DNA of 64,000 bases, taken from NCBI RefSeq assembly GCF_024494655.1, contig NZ_JANHDL010000005.1:1-64000 (forward strand), given 5' to 3'. Below the pieces are notes generated by a model. That model saw only the letters and a list, made by a program, of their open reading frames with translations, was not told the origin of the DNA and did not search any database. The translations under genes and the position numbers were made by a program. Below, one piece after another: positions 25,236-33,712 of this stretch; the stretch's first letter is position 1, and each line of letters begins with the position of its first letter. The stretch is from Halorubrum laminariae (lineage in GTDB: Archaea > Halobacteriota > Halobacteria > Halobacteriales > Haloferacaceae).

Positions 25236-26351
25236 ATGACAAATGGCCAAAAATCGAGCGATGGGGCGGCGACGCTCAACAGGCGAACAGTGCTCGCATC
25301 GGGGAGCGCGCTCGCAACGGGAACCGCGCTCGCCGGCTGTCTCGGTGGGAACGGCGGCGATGGAGGAGACGGCAGCGACGGAGGAACCGGAACCGAGGTG
25401 GCTATTATTTCTAGCCCGGCCGGCTTCGACGACAACGCCTTCAACGACAACGCGGTGCAAGGGCTCGAAGAGGCGTCGAACGACTACGACCTGACGTACA
25501 CAACCGTCGAGGCGACCGAAGAGGCCCAGTACGAGTCAATACAGGCCGACACGGCTGAGAGCGACTACGACCTTATCGTCTGCGTGGGCGACAACCACAC
25601 CGACCCACTGTCGACGAATGCAAGTGAGTATCCAGACCAGAACTGGATGCTCATCAACAACGTCATCGAGGGGGCCGACAACGTCTCCGGCTGGATCGAG
25701 ATGAACAACGAGATGTCGTTCCTCGCCGGCGTCGCGGCGGGTGTGATGACCCAGCAGGACTTTGAGTACGAGGGAAGTTCGACTGATCCTGACGGGATGA
25801 CGGTCGGGTTCGTCGGCGGCGAGGACATCCCGCTCATCAACGCCTTCGAGCAGTCGTATATTGAGGGCGTCGAGTGGGTTGATGACGAAATTGAGGTACT
25901 CACCGGCTACGGGGGGAGCTTCTCAGACACCGGGGCGACTAACGATGTGGCCGAATCACAAATCGACGACGGTGCCGACATCGTTTGGCACGCGGCGTCG
26001 GCGGCCGGCGGCGGCGTCTTCTCGGCGGCCCAAGACAACGGGCGCTTCGCGCTTGGCGTCGACGTCGACCAGTCGGTGGCCGAAGAGCAGTACCAAGACG
26101 TGATCCTCGGATCGGCCGTGAAGGCGCTCAACGAGGCTACATACACTGTTTCCGGCGCAGTCGTCGAGGGGAACTTCTCCGAGTACGTCGGCGAGCAGAA
26201 CCTCAGTATCGAGCAGGGAAGCATCGACTTCATCGTCGGGCAGGCGTTCGAGGGCGAGCTCCCCGACACGCTCGGTCAGCGCATCGAGGAGGCAAAGACC
26301 GGCTTCGAGAACGACGAGATTGACCTGACCTGCGGTCCGACCAGCTGCTGA
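25236..26351 (+). CDS. BMP family ABC transporter substrate-binding lipoprotein
   Basis: A 371-residue extracellular solute-binding protein of the BmpA/PnrA (Med) family, which binds nucleosides or related ligands. The N-terminus has a Tat-type signal (NRRTVLASGSALATG) with lipobox LAGC near residue 33, followed by a Gly/Asp linker, so it is exported folded and anchored by lipid. Family motifs are FDDNAFNDNAVQGLEEA (about 65-81), DLIVCVGDN, and GFVGGEDIPLINAFEQSYIEGV (about 192-213). ATG 25236 was preferred to upstream starts because tatttata lies about 30 nt before it. It is the first gene of a four-gene ABC operon. Confidence 0.9.
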   Translation: MTNGQKSSDGAATLNRRTVLASGSALATGTALAGCLGGNGGDGGDGSDGGTGTEVAIISSPAGFDDNAFNDNAVQGLEEASNDYDLTYTTVEATEEAQYESIQADTAESDYDLIVCVGDNHTDPLSTNASEYPDQNWMLINNVIEGADNVSGWIEMNNEMSFLAGVAAGVMTQQDFEYEGSSTDPDGMTVGFVGGEDIPLINAFEQSYIEGVEWVDDEIEVLTGYGGSFSDTGATNDVAESQIDDGADIVWHAASAAGGGVFSAAQDNGRFALGVDVDQSVAEEQYQDVILGSAVKALNEATYTVSGAVVEGNFSEYVGEQNLSIEQGSIDFIVGQAFEGELPDTLGQRIEEAKTGFENDEIDLTCGPTSC

Positions 26352-26398
26352 GCGCCCCCGCGCTCCGTTGTATTTATACTACCCACCATGAGAACACG

Positions 26399-28009
26399 AT
26401 GACGCGAAACGCACCTGCGGTCCGTCTCAACGGGATAACCAAGCGATTTGGCGATGTCGTCGCGAACGACGGTGTCGACTTCACGCTGGAACCCGGCTCC
26501 ATCCACGCGCTTCTCGGCGAGAATGGCTCTGGTAAGACCACGCTGATGAGCGTCCTGTACGGGCTCTACAACCAAGACGAAGGGACGATCCAAATCGATG
26601 GCGAGGATCAGATGTTCGAATCCCCACGGGATGCGATGGACGCTGGCATTGGGATGATCCACCAGCACTTCCAGTTGGTCAAGCCGATGACGGTGCTCCA
26701 GAACATCGTCCTCGGACACGAGCCGACCGCGAACGGACTGGTTGATAAGGACGACGCCAAGGCCGATATCGAAGCGATCTGCTCGCGGTATGGATTCGAT
26801 GTCGACGAGTACCTTGACACACCAGTGGAGGACCTCGATCTGGGGACCCAACAGCGCGTCGAGATCGTCAAGAGCCTCTATCGCGGTGCCGAGATACTGA
26901 TCCTCGACGAGCCAACAGCGGTCCTCACGCCCCAAGAGGTCGACAGTCTGATGGCGGTGATGAACGACCTTCGCGATGACGGTCGATCGCTGATTTTCAT
27001 CTCGCACAAGCTCGATGAAGCCCTCGAGATCGCTGACGATATTACGGTCCTTAGAGACGGTGCAGCAGTTGGAACTGTTTCGGCTGCAACCACGACAGAA
27101 CAAGACTTGGCACGGATGATGGTCGGCCGAGAAGTACTCTTCGATCGTCTCGATCGAGAGGGAGAGCCGGGTGCTCCCGTCCTCGAAGCTGATGGGCTTC
27201 GTGTGACCGGGGACCGTGGCCGCGAGCAGGTTTCGGAGGTCGATCTCACGCTCCGCAAGGGCGAGATCGTCGGTATCGCCGGCGTACAGGGGAACGGTCA
27301 AACCGAACTCGTCGAGGGAATCACCGGACTCCGTCCTCCTGACTCCGGGACTGTCAGCCTACGTGGGACCGATATCACCAACCGTAGTCGGCGCGCCCGC
27401 ATCGAGGACGGGATCGCGTACGTGCCCGAAGACAGACAGACCGAGGGACTCGTCCAAGAATATAGCCTTCGCCGGAACGCCCTCCTCGGAAACCAGACGG
27501 TCGTGCCGTACGCCACCGAGGGCATCATCAACTGGGACGCGGTCGATGACCACGCCGAGAGTATCATCGAGGAGTACGACGTTCAACCGCCGAACCCGGA
27601 CGCCGAGGCACAGTCACTGTCAGGCGGGAACCAACAGAAGTTCATCGTCGGCCGAGAGATTGGCCACGAACCCGACGTACTTGTCGCCTCCCACCCCACG
27701 CGCGGGGTCGATATCGGATCGATCGAGTTTATTCACGATCAGCTGATGTCGCTTCGGGACAACGGTATCGGCATTCTCGTCGTCTCCTCCAAACTGGAGG
27801 AGATCCAAAAGCTCGCCGACCGGATCGCCGTGATGTATGAAGGAGAGTTCATTGATATTGTGGATCCGGACGCGGTCAGCGAATCCGACCTCGGGCTCCT
27901 GATGGCTGGCCAATCGCTGGATGTCAGTGAGGCTGGTGGTTCCGTCGACGGCGAGGACGAGAGTGACCGCGACGGGGGCGACGACATTGACGGGGGTGTC
28001 GCGGCGTGA
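26399..28009 (+). CDS. Nucleoside/sugar ABC transporter, double ATP-binding protein
   Basis: A 536-residue protein with two fused ABC domains, as in the RbsA/MglA and NupA types. Domain 1 has Walker A GENGSGKTTL (about 41-50) and Walker B ILILDEPTAVLTP (about 163-175), with the signature region degenerated to DLGTQQRVEIVK. Domain 2 has Walker A-like GVQGNGQTEL (about 297-306, lacking the classical Lys, as is usual in this family), signature LSGGNQQKFIVGRE (about 409-422) and VLVASHPTRGVD. The tail is acidic. It energises import with the two permeases downstream. Confidence 0.92.
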   Translation: MTRNAPAVRLNGITKRFGDVVANDGVDFTLEPGSIHALLGENGSGKTTLMSVLYGLYNQDEGTIQIDGEDQMFESPRDAMDAGIGMIHQHFQLVKPMTVLQNIVLGHEPTANGLVDKDDAKADIEAICSRYGFDVDEYLDTPVEDLDLGTQQRVEIVKSLYRGAEILILDEPTAVLTPQEVDSLMAVMNDLRDDGRSLIFISHKLDEALEIADDITVLRDGAAVGTVSAATTTEQDLARMMVGREVLFDRLDREGEPGAPVLEADGLRVTGDRGREQVSEVDLTLRKGEIVGIAGVQGNGQTELVEGITGLRPPDSGTVSLRGTDITNRSRRARIEDGIAYVPEDRQTEGLVQEYSLRRNALLGNQTVVPYATEGIINWDAVDDHAESIIEEYDVQPPNPDAEAQSLSGGNQQKFIVGREIGHEPDVLVASHPTRGVDIGSIEFIHDQLMSLRDNGIGILVVSSKLEEIQKLADRIAVMYEGEFIDIVDPDAVSESDLGLLMAGQSLDVSEAGGSVDGEDESDRDGGDDIDGGVAA

Positions 28010-29139
28010 GCGGCGCGGACTCTGGTCGCGCACGTGCCGCGCTGGAGGCAGCCGCCAATCGCCTGCTCCGGGCAAGTGTCCTCGAACGGGTCGGCATCGG
28101 GATCGCGTCGACCGCCACGGCGCTGCTCATCGGGCTCGCGATCGCGGCAGTCGCCGGCTACGATCCGGTTCGATTCGCCGGGCAGTTGCTCGCGGGGGCG
28201 TTCGGAAGCGAGCGGGCGATCGCTCGCACGCTCCGGGGTACGACATTGTTCGTTCTCACCGGCGTCGCTGTCGCGGTTGCGTTTCGCGCCGGTGTGTTCA
28301 ACATTGGCGTACAAGGGCAGTTCGTCGTCGGCGGATTCACGACCGTCGTCGCGATCATCTGGCTGGCGAATTTTATCCCCACCGGAGCTCTCGGTGGGGT
28401 GGTGCTGATGCTCGCTGGGAGCCTCGCGGGCGTCGTCGCCGGCGGGCTGTACGGAGCGCTCCCCGGCGTCATGAAGGCGTACGGCGACGCCAACGAGATC
28501 ATTACGACGATCATGTTGAACTTCATCGCCACCGGGTTCGTCGGATGGCTTGTCGCGGGGCCCTTTGGCGACCCCGAGGCGACGGCGACGCGGACGCGAC
28601 GGCTCCCGGAGAGCGTTGGGCTACCGCGGGTGGTGTTCGACGATCCGAATCTGTCGATAGTCGGACTTGTCGTCATGGTCGCCGTCGTCGCACTCGTCGC
28701 CGTGCTGATGGCCCGAACCCGATTCGGCTACGACATGGTAACGAGCGGGTACCAGAACACTGCTGCGACGTACTCCGGCGTCGATGCAAAGCGGATGATC
28801 ATCGCGACGATGACACTGTCTGGCATGATTGCTGGACTAACCGGGGCGTTGTTCGTGATCATGATTCAGGGGTACTACACCGACCCATCCGGCATCGGCA
28901 ACTACGGGTTCGACGCGATCGCCGTGAGCCTGCTGGCTGCCAACAACCCGCTCGGTGTTCTCCCTGCGGGGCTGTTGTTCGGCGGACTCGAGTCGGCGGG
29001 CTCGCACGTGCAGATCAACAGCGACGTTCCCGTCCAACTGATCGACGGTATCGTTGGGCTCGTCGTCCTCTTCGTCGCCGCGCCGGAACTATTCCGGATG
29101 ATCGCCGCTCGCACGGGGCTAGGGGGTGAGGGCAAATGA
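28006..29139 (+). CDS. ABC transporter permease (BmpC/NupB-like)
   Basis: A 377-residue multi-pass permease of the branched-chain/ribose type with about 8-10 hydrophobic helices. It shows the conserved AFRAGVFNIGVQGQFVVGG (about residues 89-107) and DANEIITTIMLNFIATGFVG (about 160-179), typical of nucleoside transporters. It starts with GTG overlapping the stop of the ATPase gene (GTGA), so translation is coupled. It pairs with the permease at 29136. Confidence 0.9.
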   Translation: MSGADSGRARAALEAAANRLLRASVLERVGIGIASTATALLIGLAIAAVAGYDPVRFAGQLLAGAFGSERAIARTLRGTTLFVLTGVAVAVAFRAGVFNIGVQGQFVVGGFTTVVAIIWLANFIPTGALGGVVLMLAGSLAGVVAGGLYGALPGVMKAYGDANEIITTIMLNFIATGFVGWLVAGPFGDPEATATRTRRLPESVGLPRVVFDDPNLSIVGLVVMVAVVALVAVLMARTRFGYDMVTSGYQNTAATYSGVDAKRMIIATMTLSGMIAGLTGALFVIMIQGYYTDPSGIGNYGFDAIAVSLLAANNPLGVLPAGLLFGGLESAGSHVQINSDVPVQLIDGIVGLVVLFVAAPELFRMIAARTGLGGEGK

Positions 29140-30149
29140 GCCTCCTCGACGGGACGCGAGTCTCTCGCCTGCGCCTCGGTGGCCTCGGACTACTGGTAGC
29201 GGTGTTCGCCGGCGTGCTCGTGAGCGCGCCGGCTGACGGCGGGATCGACCGGATCCTCACACCGGGTTTCGTCACCCGGTCGCTGGAGATGGCGACGCCG
29301 ATCGCGCTCGCGGCCCTCGGCGGGCTCTACGCCGAGAAGAGCGGGGTGTTCAACATCGGGCTTGAGGGGTTCATGATCGTCGGCGCGTTCACCGCGGCCG
29401 GCACGATGTTCGCGCTCGGCGGTACCTCGCCGACGCAGGGACACGTCTGGATCGCAATCGCCGTCTCGATGCTGGTCGCGGCAGCCCTGTCGGTTCTCTT
29501 TGCGGTCCTTTTGATTCGGTTCAAGGCGGACCAAATCGTGGCCGGGCTGGCGGTGTGGTTCGTCGGCCTCGGGTTCGCACCGTTCACTGCGGCGCTGGTC
29601 TGGGGAAGTCGGTCGAGCCCCGGACTCACAAGCGTCGACACCCTTGCACTCGGCCAGTCACCGTTGGTGTTCCTCGCGGCGCTCCTCGTCGGGGCCGGCT
29701 GGGTGGTCCTCTACCGGACACGGTATGGCTACTGGGTCCAAGCGGCCGGCGAGAACCCAGAGGCGCTCGACACCGCCGGCGTTGATGTCAACCGCGTCCG
29801 CTACGCGACGGTGATATTCTCCGGCGCGATGGCGGGGCTCGGCGGTGCCGTGCTGCTCGCGCACGCCGGCAACTTCGTCGGGACCGGACAGACGATGGTC
29901 GACGGTCGCGGATGGATCGCGATTGTCGCGTACCTGTTCGGTAACTACCATCCGATCGGCGCGGCGGCGGCGGCACTGCTGTTCGGCGCGCTTGACATGT
30001 TGAACGTCCAGTTCCAGACTGTCGGGATTGAAGTTCCTGCCCGCCTCGTCAATCTACTCCCGTATGCCGCAGTACTCGTAGTACTCACGGCGTGGGGGAA
30101 AACGCGGGTCCCGTCGATGGTCGGGGAGCCGTACGAGACCGAAGAGTGA
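29136..30149 (+). CDS. ABC transporter permease (BmpD/NupC-like)
   Basis: A 337-residue membrane protein with about nine hydrophobic helices. It carries YAEKSGVFNIGLEGFMIVGAF (about residues 65-85), AENPEALDTAGVDVNRVRYA (cytoplasmic loop, about 208-227) and the C-terminal LFGALDMLNVQFQTVGIEVP, the pattern of the second permease of BMP-type nucleoside importers. It overlaps the previous gene by ATGA. It is the last gene of the operon; perfect hairpins follow at 30171-30215. Confidence 0.9.
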   Translation: MSLLDGTRVSRLRLGGLGLLVAVFAGVLVSAPADGGIDRILTPGFVTRSLEMATPIALAALGGLYAEKSGVFNIGLEGFMIVGAFTAAGTMFALGGTSPTQGHVWIAIAVSMLVAAALSVLFAVLLIRFKADQIVAGLAVWFVGLGFAPFTAALVWGSRSSPGLTSVDTLALGQSPLVFLAALLVGAGWVVLYRTRYGYWVQAAGENPEALDTAGVDVNRVRYATVIFSGAMAGLGGAVLLAHAGNFVGTGQTMVDGRGWIAIVAYLFGNYHPIGAAAAALLFGALDMLNVQFQTVGIEVPARLVNLLPYAAVLVVLTAWGKTRVPSMVGEPYETEE

Positions 30150-30170
30150 ACCGCTCGGAGTCAAGTGGTT

Positions 30171-30215
30171 CGAGACGCGGAGCGTCTCGGCATCACGGAA
30201 ATCGAAGATTTCCGT
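30171..30215 (+). terminator. Two adjacent perfect hairpins after the ABC operon
   Basis: CGAGACGC-GGA-GCGTCTCG (30171-30189) and ACGGAAATC-GAA-GATTTCCGT (30195-30215) each have perfect stems with 3-nt loops. They follow the operon stop by about 20 bp. No long T-run follows, so they may be 3'-end-processing structures, or remnants of a mobile element end, rather than classical terminators. Confidence 0.45.
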
Positions 30216-30284
30216 ACAACTCTGAGACTTCCCGTGGATTGGTCGGACACTCCCACACGCTCATCGGCCTAGTGGCCCCGAACG

Positions 30285-30658
30285 GTTGCGTGGGTCACGG
30301 ACATCGAGGGGAACTTCGATTCATCGCCGGAAACCATCCACGAGAAGGCCTATCACCTTCTCCGACTTCTTGTTGCCAATCACCCCTTCGTCGATGCAAA
30401 CAAACGCACCGCGCTCAACGTGACAGTTGTCTTCTACTTCCTCAACGGGTATCGGTTCGAGTGCGACAGCGAAGTGAGGACGATACTGAAAGCGTTCGGC
30501 ACCGACGAAGCGGCTGTCGATGAGGAGGACACAACGACTATCTCCGATCCCACACCGAAGCACTCGATCTGGCTGATGAGATCAAAGCGTGGCGAGACGA
30601 ACTCGTCCGGTACGGGCTATCGGAGTTGACAGGCGATTCGTCGGACGCGAACGATTAA
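30285..30658 (+). pseudogene. Doc/Fic family toxin remnant (truncated and frameshifted)
   Basis: The frame through 30297 reads TDIEGNFDSSPETIHEKAYH, and about 10 residues on has HPFVDANKRTAL, the Fic/Doc active-site motif HxFxDxNKR. The second part (ALDLADEIKAWRDELVRYGL) is in the next frame after about 30540, so a frameshift separates the halves before the TAA at 30656-30658. The N-terminal third of a Doc protein is missing and no antitoxin is adjacent. Doc toxins AMPylate or phosphorylate EF-Tu-like targets; this copy should be inactive. Confidence 0.7.
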
Positions 30659-30700
30659 CGGCGTTCGACGCGTTCTTGCAGGCATGGCCACCGAAGAGGG

Positions 30701-31078
30701 AACAGAAACGACATCACCGACGAGTTTGGCAGGCAACCACTCGTATCGACAGTAGACGGGCGTGCACATTGGTCGACGCTCCGGAGAGATTGCTACAGGT
30801 ACACAAGGCTCTGTGTTTCCACTGGAGAGTGACCACATGACCGTGATCCAGAGAGTTGTGAGGCGATGGAGTATACCGCCGCCTTCGACTGTCCCTCGAG
30901 CGTCAGTCCACACGCCCTTCGGCGTGGTGGTATCACTCACCACCTGAACAGTGATGTTCCGAAAGAGGTTGTCAGTGATCGCGCAAACGTGACTGCAGGT
31001 GTTCTCGACGAACACTACGACCGGCGGAGTCAGCGCGAAAGGATGGAACAGCGACGGGGGTATCTCGACAATATCTGA
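30701..31078 (+). pseudogene. Tyrosine recombinase (integrase) C-terminal fragment with in-frame stop
   Basis: The frame reads DITDEFGRQPLVST ... RDCYRYTRLCVSTGE, then TGA at 30830-30832, then PHDRDPESCEAMEYTAAF, SPHALRRGGITHH and LDEHYDRR. H-x-x-R and the nucleophile Tyr are those of XerC/D-type integrases. The intact integrase at 33872 has Cys-Pro-His where this copy has stop-Pro-His, so the TGA most likely replaced a Cys codon. The N-terminal half is missing. It marks a former integrative element. Confidence 0.75.
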
Positions 31079-31120
31079 TTTGTCGTAACGGTTATTGCTA
31101 CACAATTTCAACACAGTAGC

Positions 31121-31399
31121 ATGTCCGAAGCCAGTTCACCGCCGGAAAAAACGACGGTCAACATCCGAATAACGGAGACGTTTCTCTCCGACGTCGACGC
31201 GACGTGGGAAGAGTTGGGGTACAACAGCCGTAGCGAGTTCGTTCGCGACGTACTCCGTGACGCGGTGAAACATCCCGAGTTCAACCGTGCGGATCTCAAG
31301 GCTATCGCTGCGAGTGAGGTCGACATTCAGGAAGGCCGGACACACTCCAGCGAGGAGATCAAAGCGGGGTACGGACGTGAAGATACGAGTGAGCGATGA
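31121..31399 (+). CDS. Ribbon-helix-helix antitoxin
   Basis: A 92-residue protein whose N-terminal half is a ribbon-helix-helix DNA-binding unit (TTVNIRITETFLSDVDATWEELGYNSRSEFVRDVLRDAV, about residues 11-49), as in CopG/ParD antitoxins. The C-terminal tail (about 50-92) is charged and presumably wraps the toxin. It overlaps the toxin gene by ATGA at 31396-31399. It should bind and neutralise the downstream RelE/ParE protein and repress its own promoter. Confidence 0.82.
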   Translation: MSEASSPPEKTTVNIRITETFLSDVDATWEELGYNSRSEFVRDVLRDAVKHPEFNRADLKAIAASEVDIQEGRTHSSEEIKAGYGREDTSER

Positions 31400-31677
31400 G
31401 CGAGGGGTGGGACTGGAAGCTCACCGATCGGTCGAAAAGACAACTCGACACACTCGACGAATACGCTCGCGACCGGATCATCTCGAAGCTTGAGGAAGTC
31501 GTTACCGATCAATGGCGGGAGCCGACAGACCACCTCGAACCGCTCGCGGGAGCGCCACATCAGAAGCTTCGGGTTGGACAGTTCCGCCTCGGATGCCGTG
31601 CCGATCGCGAACAACAAATTCTCTACGTGGTCACGATCAGAAAGCGGGGTGGAAACGCGTACAGAGGCGACGATTGA
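31396..31677 (+). CDS. RelE/ParE family toxin
   Basis: A 93-residue toxin of the RelE/ParE fold: WKLTDRSKRQLDTLDEYARDRI (about residues 7-28), a central helix and the beta-sheet motif PHQKLRVGQFRLGCRADREQQILYVVTIRKRGGNAYR (about 54-90), with the basic residues expected for RNA contact. It is coupled to the RHH antitoxin by a 4-nt overlap. RelE members cut mRNA in the ribosome and ParE members poison gyrase; sequence alone does not decide which. Confidence 0.82.
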   Translation: MSEGWDWKLTDRSKRQLDTLDEYARDRIISKLEEVVTDQWREPTDHLEPLAGAPHQKLRVGQFRLGCRADREQQILYVVTIRKRGGNAYRGDD

Positions 31678-32037
31678 AATCCGTACGCCATCTGTACTGA
31701 GAAAAGTATTAGATCCAATGAATACCGGGTATAATCTATCAATAATACTCCAGCAGTCATCGAGTTCAACGAGCCTTTTGCCCGGTTTTTCGACTGTTCC
31801 ATCGACTGCTAAAGTTCTTTGGCGCAAAACCGACGTTAAACGTCTGAAACTCTGTTTTTGGCTTCAGCAAACGACGCCTTGCTTCGTTCAGGTGAACATC
31901 TCCTATTCACTATTGGCGTCTTCCTGAGAAACATTCAATCGCTTGAGATCTAAGTGATTATCTGGAGATGTTCATTCAGTAAAATATAAGGAAATCACTC
32001 ACAGATCGCAGTCGTCCAATCGTTCAGCATCGGGGGC
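31678..32037. other. Gap of 360 bp without a supported gene
   Basis: The stretch is A+T-richer than its surroundings. It contains only frames that read like noise (a 145-codon frame starting at 31490 runs over it without any recognisable motif). It may be eroded mobile-element DNA. I see no promoter-gene pair in it. Confidence 0.5.
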
Positions 32038-32379
32038 TCACTTCCAATCGTGCTCGTCGATACCCTCGTAGTGTTTCAGGCGACTGTCGATCTCCCACGC
32101 TTCCCAGCCACACTCGTGGTACAGGACATCAGCGAGCTCGTCGAAGCGGCTCTTGTTGAGTTCGATACCACGGTTTCCGCGGTGGGTGATGTAGGGTTCG
32201 CGTCGAAGGTCCGCGTAGACGTCACGCGCAGTCGGGTAGTCGCCGTCGATCGCCGAGAGATTGAGAAGGGCATCCTCGCTGATCGGTGTTCCCCACTTGT
32301 GCTTCGCTATCATCGTCGCCAAGAGGGCACATTTCACCGACGGCTTCTCCATATCGCGGGAGTGAATCCACTTGTACAT
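32038..32379 (-). CDS. Hypothetical small protein, possible winged-helix (113 aa)
   Basis: A 113-residue protein: CALLATMIAKHKWGTPISEDALLNL (about 18-42), DYPTARDVYADLRREPYITHRGNRGIEL (about 47-74), and a C-terminal WEAWEIDSRLKHYEG segment. The arrangement (helices then a beta wing around EPYITHRGNRGIEL) suggests a compact HTH fold, but I do not recognise the family. It is divergent from the HTH gene at 32446 across a perfect palindrome whose edge is 5 bp from its start, so the two are probably co-regulated. A second Met at residue 10 could also be the start. Confidence 0.6.
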   Translation of the reverse strand: MYKWIHSRDMEKPSVKCALLATMIAKHKWGTPISEDALLNLSAIDGDYPTARDVYADLRREPYITHRGNRGIELNKSRFDELADVLYHECGWEAWEIDSRLKHYEGIDEHDWK

Positions 32380-32384
32380 AAATG

Positions 32385-32404
32385 CTGTTAATGACCGTTA
32401 ACAG
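32385..32404. promoter_or_regulatory. Perfect palindrome in the divergent promoter region
   Basis: CTGTTAATGACCGTTAACAG has perfect 7-bp arms (CTGTTAA/TTAACAG) and a 6-bp spacer. It lies between the starts at 32379 and 32446. The TATA box of the rightward gene (cacttatac, about 32415-32422) is just beyond it. It is a likely operator for the HTH protein encoded at 32446. Confidence 0.6.
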
Positions 32405-32445
32405 TAGTGGGAACACTTATACACACTCAGGCGGTGTCTCTCTGT

Positions 32446-32784
32446 ATGAGCAGTATGGAGCAGGCGGATGACCGCGGAGCGAAGAAGCAGCTCCGGAAGG
32501 AGCACCCGAGCGGGTGGTTCTACCTCACGCAACACGACGCGATTCCGATTCTCGTAGATGCGTTGCTTGATCTGCCGCCGAACCGCGAGTTCAACAAAAC
32601 CGAGCTCGCAGAACACGCCGGCGTAACGCGTCAGACCGTCGGGAACTATACCGACCTCTTGTGTGAGGTTGAACTGATCGAGGAAGTTCCGAACACGTCA
32701 CCGCGTCGGTACCGAGTCGCGGACAGCGATGTTGTCCGCGAGCTCTTCGAGCTGAACAGTGCGCTCAACAGCGTCGGCGAATAG
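32446..32784 (+). CDS. Winged helix-turn-helix transcriptional regulator (112 aa)
   Basis: A 112-residue DNA-binding protein. Residues about 40-85 form an HTH (DLPPNREFNKTELAEHAGVTRQTVGNYTDLLCEVELIEEV) followed by a short wing (RRYRVADSD) and helix. ATG 32446 is placed about 27 nt after cttatac, giving a leaderless message; the upstream frame from 32407 would include that box. It is the likely ligand of the palindrome at 32385-32404, and thus an autorepressor that also controls the divergent gene. Confidence 0.75.
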   Translation: MSSMEQADDRGAKKQLRKEHPSGWFYLTQHDAIPILVDALLDLPPNREFNKTELAEHAGVTRQTVGNYTDLLCEVELIEEVPNTSPRRYRVADSDVVRELFELNSALNSVGE

Positions 32785-32831
32785 CGACTGCCCGCGAGGA
32801 GCACGCCAAGTACTTCGAGAATCTGTTGATC

Positions 32832-32850
32832 CAACAAAGCGGCTTTGTTG
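32832..32850. repeat. Perfect 8-bp hairpin in the gap after the HTH gene
   Basis: CAACAAAG-CGG-CTTTGTTG is a perfect stem-loop about 48 bp after the stop at 32784. It may end transcription or be the edge of an old insertion. The rest of the 32785-33017 gap holds no gene I can support. Confidence 0.4.
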
Positions 32851-33017
32851 AAATCCTCAGAAAGAGATATATCTGAACTGGGTTCTGGTCCGGACAGGGT
32901 GCTCACGAATCGCTCAATACAGGTGGTGCAATTACCAACGACGCCCAACTCAAGTGAATTACCGGAACAAGGACAAATAGTCAAAAAGCCTATTATCACT
33001 ACTATGTGGTTTCAGGT

Positions 33018-33431
33018 ATGTCCTTGAAGCGGCGAGTCATTCTCTTGGGCGGTGCGGCAACGGTCGGATTCGGGGCTCTTGGTTACTATGGGATAACGAG
33101 ATGCGACGAGGCCGCCTGTTTTTCTTTTGAGTTTCAGGGTGCTGACCATGTGGCTAATAGATTAGATGTTCAGCATACGGGTGGCCAAGAGAGCCTGCAA
33201 GCGGGTGATGTGTACTTCCGCGAGGTTGTTGTTGACTGGGAGTCCCGAGAGACAGACACCATCGCATGGTCTGAGTTAGATGATGAGATGGAGCCAAGCG
33301 ACACGATTGATGGCGATGAAATACGGCTCCAACTCTTGTGGGAAACGAACGTTGTGGAAATCCTGTGGCGGCAGGAGGGTGAGGAGACACTCATCGGAGC
33401 ATGGGTTGACGAAGACGACGATGCTAGATAG
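33018..33431 (+). CDS. Secreted or membrane-anchored pilin-like protein (137 aa)
   Basis: A 137-residue protein with a basic start (MSLKRRVILLGG), a hydrophobic helix (about residues 7-27) and then a beta-rich domain. The segment VQHTGGQESLQAGDVYFREVVV (about 51-72) resembles the conserved region of haloarchaeal type IV pilin-like (DUF1628-like) proteins, though the classical pilin cleavage site is not clear. Cys pairs near residues 29 and 34 could form a disulfide or lipid site. It is probably exported. ATG 33018 was preferred to the GTG at 33006. Function unknown. Confidence 0.55.
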   Translation: MSLKRRVILLGGAATVGFGALGYYGITRCDEAACFSFEFQGADHVANRLDVQHTGGQESLQAGDVYFREVVVDWESRETDTIAWSELDDEMEPSDTIDGDEIRLQLLWETNVVEILWRQEGEETLIGAWVDEDDDAR

Positions 33432-33712
33432 GCAGTATTCAGTGATCGGCTATTTGATATAGTCTTATCTCTGAAAAGAGAACTACAACAGAGCCACCCT
33501 CTATTCAATAGTCGAATCTTGATGGAATTCGGGTATTCCCTCCGATCACGCAAGAGGAATGAGTCAATCGGCGATTGATTTTCTCTCCCTGTGCCAGTTT
33601 GGATGTACGCGAACCCCACCGATGCACCAGTGGACGGCCAGCTATCGAACGAAAGCACGCGCCTCGCATTATTACGGCGTCTACCCCGGCGCAGTCATGC
33701 GATCAGAACGAT

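Noticed and set aside
31490..31927. 145-codon frame across the RelE gene end and the following gap
   Set aside because: It overlaps the well-supported toxin gene in another frame, has no recognisable motif and reads into A+T-rich non-coding sequence.
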